Shown here: positions 33,105-43,920 of the stretch, piece after piece | Numbering within the stretch: the stretch's first letter is position 1 | How the letters are laid out: the number at the start of each line of letters is the position of its first letter | Assembly (NCBI GenBank): GCA_038277395.1 | Contig: CM076191.1 | Coordinates: 32,635,936 to 32,699,935 of the forward strand | Source: Dryocosmus kuriphilus | Taxonomy: Eukaryota > Arthropoda > Insecta > Hymenoptera > Cynipidae | Direction: 5' to 3' | Length of the DNA: 64,000 nucleotides | Notes under the pieces: model-generated | What the model was told of the DNA's origin: nothing | The model's database searches: none | Seen by the model: the letters and a program-made list of their open reading frames with translations, nothing else | Translations under genes and position numbers: made by a program

Positions 33105-34890
33105 CTGAAAAGTAAGGCATGACGTTATCAATATGGACCTGTATCACTTTGTTTTTTGCTAGTAGTTTTAGATTATTGTTGTTGTTTAAAACACCGATTA
33201 TTTTGTAAGGGCCTTTCCAAGAGGGGTCTAATTTATTATTTTTTGTGTTATTTTTTACTTTAACCAGCTGGTTTATTTCATATAGTGGGTGATGTTTGAT
33301 AATCCTTGCGTCTAGGTGCTTCTTTGTTTTCTCGTTTTCTAAACTAATCCTCTCTCTGGCCCTTGCTAGGTTTATCTCGTGTCTTTTTTTCTACTTGTTG
33401 ATTAGTTTTTGATAGGTTATATTCGGGTTCTGTTGAATGGTTGATGGTAAGTTTGGTTCTCTTCCGAAGGTGAGTTCAAAGGGTGAAAATCCAGTAGTTT
33501 GGTTTTTTGTTGTGTTTATTACAAAATTTATGAATTTTAAGTTACTATCCCATTCTTTGTTATTTTCCGCTATGGATGTCCTGATTAGGTTTCCTAAAGT
33601 CGAATGCATCCTTTCGATGTTCCCGTTTGATTGCGGGTGAAATGCTGTCGTTCTAATGTGTCGTATTTTGAGGGTTTCTTCGAACTGTTGCATTAGATGG
33701 GAGGCAAAGTTTTGTCCTTGGTCGGTTAGTACTGTTTTCGGGGCTCCGAATGTGTATATGTAGTGGTCGATTAATTGTTCCATTATGTTTTTTGCGGTTT
33801 CATTTTTTAAAGGGAGGAGTACGGTATATTTAGTTAATCGGTCTTGTATGCTCAGTACATACTTATTTCCTTCGGTTGTTTCTGGTAAGGGTCCATAAAT
33901 ATCCATGGCTATTTTATCATTTGGCTTTAGAGGGATATCCGGGATTACACTTTCCATTTGATATCTAATTCTCGTGGTCTTATTGAGTTGGCAGATCGGG
34001 CAATGTATCACGTATTTTTTAACGTAATTCTCCATATTGGTCCAGTGTCCTAGCTTTTGTGCCTTTTCTAGAGTATTCTGCTCGCCCATGTGGCTTGCAT
34101 GTGCTTCCTTCACAATTGCTTCTTTTTCTTCTTTTATTAATTCTCTTGTGTTAACGAAGCATAGCAAGAATGTGTTTTCCGGGTAGAGTGTTGATATGAA
34201 TTCTAACATTTCTTGGAGTAACTCTTTTTCCAAAGGGGAAATTAAAGGGTCTCCTATACGGATACGGATAATGGTTAGCCTTTTGCTTAGTATTTCTTCG
34301 ATGACTTGGCCCAATTTTCTCAGCCACTGTTCCTCGTTAAATTCTGGCAAGTCTTCCCTTTTTAGCGTTTTCCATAATTTTCCTATCGCGTTGGGTTTTA
34401 TTTTAATTTTTCCGGGGATAGGGTTTAGTCGCCATTGCATATAGTCGGTATGCAAATTTTCTGGATCAGGTTATCTTTTGGGTTCCTTTTCTTCTTCTGA
34501 GTTTGCTTCAGGCGAAGGTTCTTTCGTTTTTTTGTTCGGTAATTCTATTTTATCTTTTCCTTCTGGATTCTATATTCTATAATGACTGGGGTGTCGAATA
34601 TTTCAATTTCTGGTAACAGGTCTTCCAAATCTTCTTCTTCTTCCTCCGTTATCCCTGCACTTTCCATTGCTTGCCGTAGGGAGTCTTTGGTTATGGCAAA
34701 TATTTGCCCTATGTCTTTGTCGTTAATAGGGAATAATCTTGACAGGCAATCGGCTACTTTACTTTCCTTGCCTTTTAGGTATTCAATTTCGTATACGTTT
34801 TCCTCGAGCCTTAATCTCCATCTGAGTAAGCGAGAGCTAGGGTCCTTTACGTTATGTAGCCAGATTAGTGCTTTATGGTCAGTTTTTATA
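33105..34890 (-). pseudogene. pol: Errantivirus pol: RNase H end, linker and integrase (copy 2)
   Basis: The longest open block (33391-34455) holds an integrase with its zinc-binding residues complete (HASHMGEQN, GHWTN, HCPICQ) and the DDE triad (MDIYGPL, LTDQGQNF, NGNIERMH). It ends at a TAG (33391-33393) where copy 1 has a tryptophan codon TGG, cutting off the C-terminal tail with the GPY-type motif. Upstream, 34480-34890 carries the RNase H end and acidic linker in shifted frames. The shift at about 34905 lies in an eight-A run within RNase H. Confidence 0.9.
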
Positions 34891-36300
34891 GTGAATTTTT
34901 TTTCCTAATAGATATTGCCTTAAACGCTTGACGGCCCATACTATTGCCAACAATTCTTTTTCACTGGTTGTGTAATTCTGTTCTGCCTTATTCAGAGTTC
35001 TCGATATAAACAGGCATGGGTGCCCTTCTTGAGAAAGGACTGTCCCCAGTCCGAAGTTGGAAGCGTCGGTTGTTAAGACGAATTGTTTTTTGAAATCTGG
35101 GAATTTTAGTACTGGCGCAGATGTCAAAGCGTTTTTTAGGGATTGGAAGGCTTTTTCGCAGTTCGGCGTCCAATCAAATGGTGTTTCCTTTTGTGTCAGT
35201 AATGTTAAGGGTTTAGCGATGGTAGAGAAGTTCTTGATGAATTTTCTATAATAACCAGTTAATCCGAGGAAAGACTGTACGTCTTTTATTGTTTTTAGTT
35301 GTTTAAAATTGAATATTTTTTTAATCTTTTCATTATTTGGTTTTACTCCATCTTTTGTTAAAATGTGGCCCAAATACTCTAGTTCTGGTTTTAAATACTC
35401 GCATTTTGTAGGTTCCAATTTTAATCCCAGATTAGTGATACGTTGTAGGATGAGTTCAAGGTTGTTGTTATGTTCTTGGATTGTGTTCCCAAATATGACT
35501 ATGTCGTCGATATAGACTAGGCAGTGCTTTCCAGTGAGGCCGTGAAATGCTCTGTCCATCATTCTTTGGAATGTGGCTGGAGCGTTTTTTAAACCAAAAG
35601 GGAGGCGGTTGTACTCGAAGTGCCCTTGTTGTATCGAGAAGGCGGTGTACTTCTTACATTCCTCTTTCATTGGTATTTGGTGGAAGCCTGCGCTCAGATC
35701 GAGGGCTGAGAAGAATTTTGCTTTTCCAAGCTGATCCAGGATGTCATCGATTATAGGTAGAGGGTAGGCATCTTGTTCTGTGTCTTTGTTGACCTGCCTG
35801 TAATCTATGACCATTCTTAATTTTTCTCCTTTTTTGGGTACAATCCATAATGGGGAATTGAATGGGGATTGTGAGTGTCTTATTATTCCTTTGTCTAAAA
35901 GTTTTTGCGTTTCCTCTAAAGCAAATTCTTTGTGTTTCTCGGGCAGTTTGTGTGATCTAAGGTTTGTTATTTTGCCCCAATTTAATGTAATTTCGTGTTC
36001 AGCTAGCGCTGTGCACGGTAATGGGTCTCCGGGTAGTACGTACGCCTTAGTGCATCTTGAAATAATTTTCTTTATTGCCTCTTGGTTTTCTTGCTCGATG
36101 TGTTTCATGTTAGAGGTTTCTAATAATATTTGCAGTTGGTCTTGTTCACTGTAAGGGTTTCCTTCTTGTTTTTCGGATTCAAGTGGGGTGGTCTTTATTG
36201 TTTTTATTTCTTCATATTTGATCTCCTCAGGTACTTTGACCGGTTGTTCTGAGTAATTAAAAAATGGTACCTGTATCTCATTGTTTTTAATCGTATACAA
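34879..36300 (-). pseudogene. pol: Errantivirus pol: reverse transcriptase (copy 2)
   Basis: This 473-codon block is uninterrupted. It includes about 84 residues upstream of the point where copy 1 is truncated. RT motifs are complete: MVIDYRQVNK, first catalytic Asp201 in ALDLSAGFHQIP, LPFGLKNAPATFQ and YIDD at residues 263-266. The first part of RNase H follows (TTDASNFGLGTVLS). The frame ends shortly after the LRQYLLGKK run. Upstream, sense continues in another frame toward protease, so one more shift lies near 36460. The first codon of the open block is TTG and is not a translation start; the RT would be cut from a Gag-Pol polyprotein. Confidence 0.93.
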
Positions 36301-36452
36301 TCCGTCAGGGATATTATCTTGGTTTTCTATCCAGATATCTGCGTGATTTTTGTTACTCTTAATTCTGCATATTTTGGTTTCCGTAGGTGCTACGAATTCT
36401 CCATCATCGTACAGTGGTAGCTTTATTTTCTCGATTATTAAATTTGTTGGTG

Positions 36453-36830
36453 TTAAAGCATATCTAGAAATTTTTTGAGGAATGGTAACCCTAGGATTCC
36501 ATCTTCGGGTAGTGGGAATTTTTGGTCTACTACGTGAAATAAATGGGTTTTTCCGAAGTAATTTAAATATACTGCTTCATGGGATTCCTGGTTGTCGTTT
36601 CCCATCTGGAATTTCTTTAAATATTTAACTCTGTTTACTTCCTGGGGAATTGAATTTTCCTTTATTATATTTATGGCCGCTCCGGAGTCAACAAGTAACT
36701 TGTATTCTCCTCTACATCCTCTTCCTTTGATAGACTGCAGTCTTCCAGAAACTGCATTGATTCTGCTTGCTCTAGGTAGTTTTCGTGTTCCAGGATTTCT
36801 TCTTCCGTCATTTCTTGGTTCTCTAAACAT
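36453..36830 (-). pseudogene. pol: Errantivirus aspartic protease (copy 2)
   Basis: This block carries a retroviral-type aspartic protease: the active-site LVDSGAAINII (Asp48 of this frame) and the distal GILGLPFLKKF motif. It overlaps the gag frame by about 160 bases in a different frame, the arrangement expected for ribosomal frameshifting from gag into pol. The frame stops at 36453 just after the second motif. Sense resumes in another frame until the RT block at 36300, which indicates a one-base shift near 36460. Confidence 0.88.
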
Positions 36831-38117
36831 TCCTCCTCCTGGATGTTCCTTACTTGCGGTGGTCTTGTCGGGAATTGTCCGTGTTGAAAATTTTGTTTAT
36901 AAAAGCATTGGGAGGCAAAATGGCCTAATTTACCGCATTTGTGGCATGCCATTTTGGCTCTGTCCGCCAAAGCTAGAGTCTGATTTAAGGCTTTAGTCCC
37001 GATTGTTGTTGTGTTGGCGTTTATTCTGGGGGGTTGCACGGGTCTTTGTATAAACCTAGGAGTCGGTCGGGGTGTTACTGGCGCGTTTCTGGTCGGTTGT
37101 GATTCCCTCAACCAGGTTTCATATTCTGCTGCCTCTTTCTGGGCTTCCATTAATGTTGTGGGTTTCATAACCCGCACCTGGATTCCGACTTCTCGTTTTA
37201 GGTTTAACATATACCGATTAATTGCCTCTTTTTCTTCAATTTTCAGTCCGAGTTGTCTTTCGGTACCTCCTGAGGATGCTTGTACTGCATAATTTAATTC
37301 ATTTAATATTTGTTTAAAACGCAATGAGAAGTTTTGAATGGTTTCGTTTGGACCTTGTTTACACGATTCCATTTTGCTTTTAATTGATAGGATCGAACCC
37401 GTTTGTTTCAAATTTTGTCTCAAAGCTTCGTATAGGTCGTTAAAAGTATTTATAGGGGTGTAGCGTATCGCTTTGTCCGGCATTACCTGTGATTTTTTCT
37501 GCTAGGATAAAATCAAGTAACAATTGTGGTTGAGAGCACTGCTTTTTCGTTCTCATTACTATTTTTATAAAATCTTCCACGCCCATGTCGTCCTGTCCAT
37601 TTATGGGTTTGATAGCTCTGATGATATCTTTGGCGGGTATCCCTTCAGGCAAGCGTGGTGCTTGATGAGGTCCTAATTGCTGCCGGTTTCTTGCGTTGGG
37701 TTCATATCTGTTTTCTGATCTTAACCTGGTATGTTCTCCCTCGGAATCTTGATCTTCGGTTAATATTCCTTCGTCCATTCCTTCGGTGTCTGTTAGAATG
37801 TTCCCTTCTATACCAATTTTTGCTAATATTTCCTTTCCTTCTTTCATTCTTTTTTCATTTTCCCTCGATAGTAGAGAAATGTTGTCCGCCGCTACCGATT
37901 GGCTGATAACCAAATTACTTATGCTGTTTCTAATTTCGTCGATCGCTTGAAGTAAACTAATTGGGATTCCTTCCGTTGAAGCACGAGTTCGGGCGGGGGA
38001 ATCCATTACTGTGATGTACTTTGGTTCGGGCGGGTCACTATTACTATCACTGTCACTATTGGAATTGTCTGTACTTTCTGTTTCGTCTGTTGCGTATGCG
38101 TCTTGCGTTCTATGCAA
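36671..38117 (-). pseudogene. gag: Errantivirus gag in two frames with CCHC zinc knuckle (copy 2)
   Basis: Gag is read in two overlapping blocks, 37440-38117 and 36671-37483, with a frameshift in the overlap. The second block, from the ATG at 37483, is helical and capsid-like and carries a zinc knuckle, C180-C183-H188-C193 (CHKCGKLGHFASQC). Many Drosophila errantivirus gags lack this knuckle. An acidic C-terminus follows. The first block starts with a Ser/Asp/Glu-rich region (ESTDNSNSDSDSNSD). A further open block (38110-38412) in another frame may be the N-terminal part, but it has no ATG and is uncertain. Confidence 0.85.
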
Positions 38118-38412
38118 ATCGGCCAGTGTGGAATGTGTTCCCTAATCTTAATTTAATTGTGTCGCTGATGGTGTAGTGTCGCGTAACAAAGTTATGTGTA
38201 TTTTGGACTCTTTTTTTGTCCTTTAATACAGTGGAATGCAGCGCATCGTCTAGAACAATGAAACTGATTCCAAAGTAGGTGTTCTTATTTTTATTGAGGA
38301 GAGGTAGGGCTTGCGAGCACGCGAAGTATGCCTCACCCAATACTTGAAATTCTACTCCACCCGATGTGAAACGAACTTTGGTTTTACATCGGTCGCCTTC
38401 CGCAGACCGCAA

Positions 38413-38957
38413 AGGAGATTGACACTTATCAAGTATTGTTTTACGATTTGTTTTTACGATTTGTGCCTACTTAAACTCTATCATGCACTTACAGTGAATT
38501 TTCGTCCTCTGGCAGTTGGCTGAAGATCCGTGGAGTCTCCGCTCGCTGTCTGGATTCCTAATTCGGCCGGCGACGTGTCTCCAGGCTGCTACTGCTGGTT
38601 TCCTTTGAATCGGGTGTGGCTGACTCGATCAATTCCTTGCTGTTAGGCAGATGCCTCTTCCGTCTGATTACGGGCCTCGTACAATTTCTTTAGTCTGAGT
38701 TTTCTTATCACTTTCCTACGTAGAATAGGTCCTACTACAATTCAGACGCTATTTTCGAAAGTGATAATACAACTCGGTGTTTTCGGGCTGTCCGTGGTAC
38801 AGTCCGGAGTTCACTTCCCGATGAGGTTACGGGATTCGTTCCTCGTGGTCTTCCAGGTCTCCGTCACTTATGAGAAGAGAAAGGCTTAAGTGTTTTTCTC
38901 CGTAGAGAATGCTTTCTTTTCGAAGTATTAAAACGGATCCTGGCAGGATCGCCAATT
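38413..38957 (-). other. Errantivirus 5' leader and primer-binding site (copy 2)
   Basis: On the minus strand, the sequence three bases after the 5' LTR (38936-38954) reads TGGCGATCCTGCCAGGATC. It can pair with the 3' CCA end of a tRNA whose acceptor stem ends CAGGATCG, and is the likely primer-binding site. Which tRNA this is I cannot say. The remaining leader has no clear coding sense. A splice donor for the env message should lie in the leader or early gag but was not identified. Confidence 0.75.
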
Positions 38958-39146
38958 TGTTATACTGGAAAATACTCAATCTGGTTTTTAAAAATGAGTG
39001 ATATCTCTGAAGAGATATCACGTGCCTTTATTGTCGTAGTATACAGTGTAGAATCAAACTTAGAACTAACTCTTGGGCCTAATGCCCCATATATATATAT
39101 ATAGGTTGCTTATCTAAATGAGCTATGAGCCTGTGGTTATATTACA
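38958..39146 (-). repeat. 5' LTR of errantivirus copy 2 (189 bp)
   Basis: It begins TGTAATATAACC and ends CCAGTATAACA on the minus strand. The TA tract is 15 bases. It is otherwise identical to the 3' LTR apart from one base at the end. It contains the promoter-like TA tract, the AATAAA signal and the palindrome. Confidence 0.96.
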
Positions 39147-39368
39147 CATTGGTCAAGAAAAATTTTTTTCGACGTCTCAATCTCCGCCCTTGGAGGCGTG
39201 CTTATCATACTTCTGTCTCACTCGCACATCCAACTCAGAATTCCCACGGGTGTCCCCAGCCCTCGTCTTACAGTCCCTAAGGAAATTTTTGTATGTATGA
39301 CTGACGCGCGCGTGTGTGCGCGCATGCGCGTGTGTATGTGGATCTGTGTACTTCGATGTATGACTCAA

Positions 39369-39490
39369 CCAACTAAGGCAGGATCGTGTAATGATTCAGC
39401 CAGTTAAGGCAGGATCGTGTAGAGATCCAGCCAGTTAAGACAAGATCGTGTAGAGATCCAGCCAGTTAAGGCAAGATTTGTAGAGATACA
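39369..39490. repeat. Four tandem units of 31 bp
   Basis: Units start at 39369, 39400, 39431 and 39462 with consensus CCAGTTAAGGCAGGATCGTG followed by TAGAGATCCAG. They abut without spacers. The array lies just beyond the 3' end of the DUF4817 transposase and may be a subterminal repeat of that element. A short alternating GC/GT tract lies at about 39305-39345. Confidence 0.9.
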
Positions 39491-39495
39491 TTCAT

Positions 39496-40566
39496 TTAAT
39501 TGTGAATCAAATGTTCAAAGTGTCCACCATTATTTTCCTAACACAACTGCAATCGACGATAAAAGCTATTCTGCACCGTTCTAAGTATTTGAGGAGTTAT
39601 CGCTTCACAAGCTCTTGTAATTTTATTCATCATATTCACTGCTGTGTTGGAGGTTGACTAAAAACAATATTTTTCACGTATCCCTACAAAAAGAAATCAA
39701 GTGGGCTAAATCTGGCGATCTAGGAGGCCACGCGATTGGTCCGCCTCGTCCTATCCACCGATGTGGAAATTGCAGATTCAAGAACGTTCGTACAATACGA
39801 GCATAGTGAGCAGGAGCACCATCTTGTTGAAACCATAAATTCAATCCAACTGCAAGCGGAACGTTCTCTAGGTATCCCGGCAAATCAGTCTGGAGGAATG
39901 CTAAATACATTGGACCATTAATAGTCCGTTCAAAAAAATGTGGCCCAATCACTTGACCATTACATATGCCAACCCATACATATAAGCCCCAAAGATGTTG
40001 ATTGAACACCTCACGATACCAATTTGGATTTTCTGGTGACCAATAGTGGCTATTGTGCCTATTCAAACTGCCGTTACTGTTGAATGTAGCTTCATCGCTG
40101 AAACAAAAATTCCAAAAAAAATCGGGATTTTCATCCAACATATCAAGAGCCCATCTACAAAATTGTACCTTGAGTAGATGATCTTCTGAGCTTAATTCAT
40201 GTACCAGAGTAATGTGATAAGGATGGTACCGGACAGATTGTAATAATTTGTGGGCTGTAGCTCAGGGAACTCCTACTTCCCGTTCAATTTGACGCAAACT
40301 GACATGTGGATTCCAGTGTACCAAAAACAAAACTGTAAGTAATCTCGGATTGTTATTATTTTGCAGTCTATTCCTTTGTCTTTGGCGATGCAGTAGATTA
40401 TTCCGGGATCTTCTCTCAATGCTTATTACTTGTTGGGCAGTCGGATGGCGCCGAGCCGGTTGGAATATCTCACGGCGTAAGTATGAGCAGTAAATCTGTA
40501 ATTCCTATTACATTCACCTAACATTATGAGGATGTCCACTACTTCATTGGGGGTGAATTTAGCCAT
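39496..40566 (-). pseudogene. DUF4817/DDE transposase, broken by frameshifts and nonsense codons
   Basis: The start is the ATG at 40566 (MAKFTPNEVVDILIMLGECN), a DUF4817-type helix-turn-helix N-terminus, and the frame shifts near 40470. Then ARRHPTAQQVISIERR and VSLRQIEREVGVP lead to a TGA at 40262-40264, probably from an arginine CGA. The longest open part (39674-40141) has FSDEATFNSNG (first Asp), WFQQDGAPAHYA (second Asp) and the SPDL region. The third Asp follows after a shift, in PLDFFL, about 41 residues from the second. A TAG replaces the tryptophan expected in FLWGY. The end NGGHFEHLIHN with TAA at 39496 matches the usual C-terminus. About 355 codons in total: a full-length but dead copy of an insect-common Tc1/mariner-like family. 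Confidence 0.88.
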
Positions 40567-40569
40567 TCT

Positions 40570-40789
40570 ACATATGAAGAAGAATTTTATAAAATTAATT
40601 AATTCTCAATAATTGCATTTCCCAAATAATATTCACTTTAATAATAAGATCGTTGAAACTTACCATGTGTTAATAATAATCAATGAAACATACTTATCCT
40701 GCAGCTACTTGAAATTGCGATACGTAATGGTTTAAAACTTCAACTATGGTAATTATGATGGAGTTATGAGGAACCGAAAAATATTCCCT
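40570..40789. other. Flank between transposase start and satellite units
   Basis: Probably the 5' untranslated part of the DUF4817 element. No distinct signal was seen. Confidence 0.4.
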
Positions 40790-41290
40790 ACTCATTTGGG
40801 GGGTCATTTGGACCCCGCACATGATACATCATCTGAACGTAGAATTTCACGTAGATTCCGAATCCACGATCAAAAATAGGTGTTACTATTCGAAAAACAA
40901 CGTTGATCTTGAAAAGAACTTGGGGATGGGATGGGGTCATTTGGATCCCGCGCATGATACATCATCTGAACGTAGAATTTCACGTAGATTCCGAATCCGC
41001 GATCAAAAATATGTTTTGCTATTCAAAAAACAACGTTGACCTTGAAATGACCTTCGGGATGGGGTGAGGGTCATTTGGACCCCGCACATGATACATCATC
41101 TGAACGTAGAATTTTACGTAGATTCCGAATCCGCGATCAAAAATAGGTGTTCATATTTAAAAACCAACGTTGACCTTGAGATTACCTTGAAGAAACATGT
41201 TCAAGCTCAAAGGAAAGGTCATCGGAACATGCACCCCTCACAGCCAAGCAACTTTTGTCTGAAACATTTTTTCGCTACCCCTACTCATTT
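40790..41290 (-). repeat. Repeat with three 134 bp tandem units (copy 2, inverted)
   Basis: This is the reverse complement of the 25512-26050 block, again with three units carrying CGTAGATTCCGAATC and TGATACATCATCTGAACGTA. It ends with GAAACATTTTTTCGCTACCCC. It does not reach the CAGGGTGTCCC-like end seen in the other copy and runs instead into unrelated sequence. It lies 220 bases upstream of the transposase start, in the position expected for a subterminal repeat. Confidence 0.85.
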
Positions 41291-41299
41291 ATGAGATCT

Positions 41300-41888
41300 A
41301 AGCTGAAGCTCTCTGATTAATGCTAGCCCTAGCCGGTTAGAGCTAGCTCTAGCCAGCCATGTTGGATAGAGTAGGCCCGTACGGTCGAAACCCAAATTTA
41401 TCCGGCTAGAGTTGAACTTTATCCGGCTAGGGCTAGCATTAGCCAAGCACCTCTGGATAATGTTGGTTCAATTAGGCGAGAATCAGGCAAATGACAAATT
41501 AAGAAAATCCAGAATTAAAAGCAATTTTAATAATCAGCTGGTAGTCAATAGAATGAAATAGAATGAATAGAATGAAAAATTACAAAGAATTCCTGACGAT
41601 TTACATTTACATCAATTCGGGGTTGGAAAGGGGATTGGAAAGGGAGTTGTAAGGGGAGTTGGAAAGGGGTTTGGAAAGGGAGTTGGAAAGGGGTTGGAAA
41701 GGGGTTGGAAAGGGAGTTGGTTATAGTTTCCAGTACAGGCAACATTAGCCATAGGTGTTTGGCTAATGCTAGCCCTAGCCGGATAAAGTCGGGCGTCAGG
41801 GATTTGGGACAGCTTTATCCATGCATTTTGGATAGAGCTAGCTTTAGCCAGCTAAGGCTAGCATTAGCCGATTCCGGACTTTAGCCGT

Positions 41889-41890
<2 letters not shown>
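41300..41890. repeat. GCTAGC-rich palindromic repeats around a G-rich minisatellite
   Basis: The phrases GCTAATGCTAGCCCTAGCCGG and its reverse (CCGGCTAGGGCTAGCATTAGCC) occur at about 41318, 41430, 41762 and 41850, giving nested palindromes typical of MITE ends. Between them, 41618-41720 is a minisatellite of GGGGTTGGAAA / GGGAGTTGGAAA units, with many GGG runs that could form quadruplexes. A (TA)n tract at 41892-41923 closes the block. Confidence 0.7.
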
Positions 41891-41926
<36 letters not shown>

Positions 41927-41929
41927 GGC

Positions 41930-42397
41930 GCATCGCTTTTTTTTTTGAGTTTCAATAGAGTGGAAAATCTCCTGTTTGGAGTCAACATAAATCCCTTAAA
42001 GTTTCATTTTAAAAAATCCTTGTGCGCCCGCATCCACGATATTGTCAAAAATCACAAAAATGGCACATTTATTGTGACTTCAAGGCCACACAAATTTTTT
42101 CTGAGATCTAAATCACCATAAAAAAAATTGTTTTTTTACCTATATTGGCACACACACAGTGATAATGCCATTAACTTTTTTTTACTGACTATGTGACTTC
42201 AAAAAACTTTTAAAAATCTCAAAAAATCAACTTTTTCGATATTTTCTTAGAGATACAACATTTTTATCGAATACCTCACCATCAAATACTTAATATAAAT
42301 TATAGGGAATGTATTTTAAAAATGTCAGAAGAATAATATAGATATAAATATGAAAAAAGAAGGGCAGCAGAACAGTTGATCGGCGGAAAGGTATGTA
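41930..42397. other. No gene seen
   Basis: AT-rich target region of the outer hAT element, with no recognised feature. Confidence 0.5.
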
Positions 42398-43920
42398 GGT
42401 ACGACTAGAGATGGGCGCGGGAGTGATTTTTGGCTCCCGCTCCCGCCCGCTCACGACACCAAAATCACACTCACGCCCAATCACGTCTGTATTTCATGAG
42501 ATTATGAAAAACTCATGCCCAATCACGCCCGTTAACTCACGCATAACCACGCTATATCTTGCAAACTAATTTTTTTTTATATACAAAAACCATGCAAAGG
42601 AAAATTATTTAAATAATTTCAAAATTTATTTATTTATTAAAATTATAAATGGAAAATGATTTTTTATTACTTAAAACATTAAAAATTTTTATGCAAAAAT
42701 AATAGCTGGTTAACATTTTCACTTAGGAGGCGTGTTCGTCTGTCTTCTAAAATCCGTCCAGAAGTAGAAAAGACCCTTTCACTAGCTGCAGAACTTGCGG
42801 GAATGTTTAAAACTTGTCTGGAAAGAATTTTTAGCAGTGGTAAACCATCTGCGTTTTTCCAGAACTCTAAAACATCACATTCGTCAACATTTTTGTTTGT
42901 ATATTTCTGAATCTCAAAATCAATTGCATTTTCTTCCTTTTCATTTTCTTTCTCATTGCGTTTATCTTTAAATTCGTCGAATAATTTTTTACTGTAAGAA
43001 TTAGTAGCTGTTGAAGTACGTGTACTCGTACTAGCCATCAAATCCTGTGATTCCGGAACGCTTGATCTCGATTTATTTTCTTTGTTTTGTAAAATTTGTT
43101 CTAGCATAGCTTTAACCGTAGCAAGTACTTGAATATGTTACTCTTCTGACAAAAATTGTAATTTTTTATATTGAGGATTCAGAAATACACCCACCAGATG
43201 AATAGTTGTAGGTTGAAATCTTTTATTTAAAGCAATTTTTGTATAATTTTTTAGTTCTTGTATGACTCCAGAATCTGATGGGCTTTCAGAACATACATTT
43301 AGAAGCTTTGCAGACCACAAACTGAATTCTTGAATTGTCGGTACATTTTCTGAACTTAATTTCTCAGAACAACACTTGAAATGCATCAAAAACTCTAAAA
43401 CTTGTTGCAATAAATTAAAATTAATTTCAGCCATTCGATGTAATTCATTTATTTCTATCAATAGAGTTTGTATCTCTTTAAACATGTCATGTATGCTTTC
43501 CAGCATTATAAAAACTGAATTCCAACGAGTTTTCACGTGTTGTTTCAAAGTTTTCGTTAAGTTTCCATTAAGTTCTGATTGTTTAAAGAAAGTAACGAGT
43601 TTCTTTGCGGCACTAATCAATTCTTGTAATTCTCCAATATTTCTCTTTTCAAAAACATCTTCCATCGCCAAATTTAGGTTATGACAAGCACAAGATAATC
43701 GTTTGTACCTTCTAAACGTAGAAACAACGTTTGATCCATTATCCGTTACAATTATGCTGTGATTTAATTTATCTTCAATTTTAAAGTTCATTAATATGTC
43801 GTCAACAAAATCATGAATGTTTTCACCTGTTTTTGATTCTGATAGAAATTCTCGGTTTCCTAAAATGTTCACTTTTAAATTAAAAGTGTCATCTATGTAA
43901 TGTGCAGTTAATGTCAAGAA

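Larger units (their letters stand above)
31289..39146 (-). mobile_element. Errantivirus-like LTR retroelement, copy 2, with both LTRs
   Basis: This is a 7858 bp insertion on the minus strand with LTRs at 31289-31473 (3') and 38958-39146 (5'), flanked by the 4 bp target duplication CATT (31285-31288 and 39147-39150). The order is LTR, primer-binding site, gag, protease, reverse transcriptase/RNase H, integrase, env, polypurine tract, LTR. The LTRs differ only by 4 bases in a TA tract and one terminal base, which argues for a recent insertion. Even so, gag, pol and env contain frameshifts, integrase has a nonsense codon, and env lacks 206 bases present in copy 1. It is therefore non-autonomous as sequenced, unless some shifts are assembly errors. 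Confidence 0.96.

Noticed and set aside
38110..38412. Separate gene upstream of gag in the retroelement
   Set aside because: There is no ATG, and it sits in the leader/gag region; at most it is the out-of-frame N-terminal part of gag.
31512..39407. Plus-strand open frames over errantivirus copy 2
   Set aside because: They are antisense to gag, pol and env.
39369..39490. Short direct repeats resembling a CRISPR array
   Set aside because: Units abut with no spacers, and the setting is eukaryotic transposon DNA.
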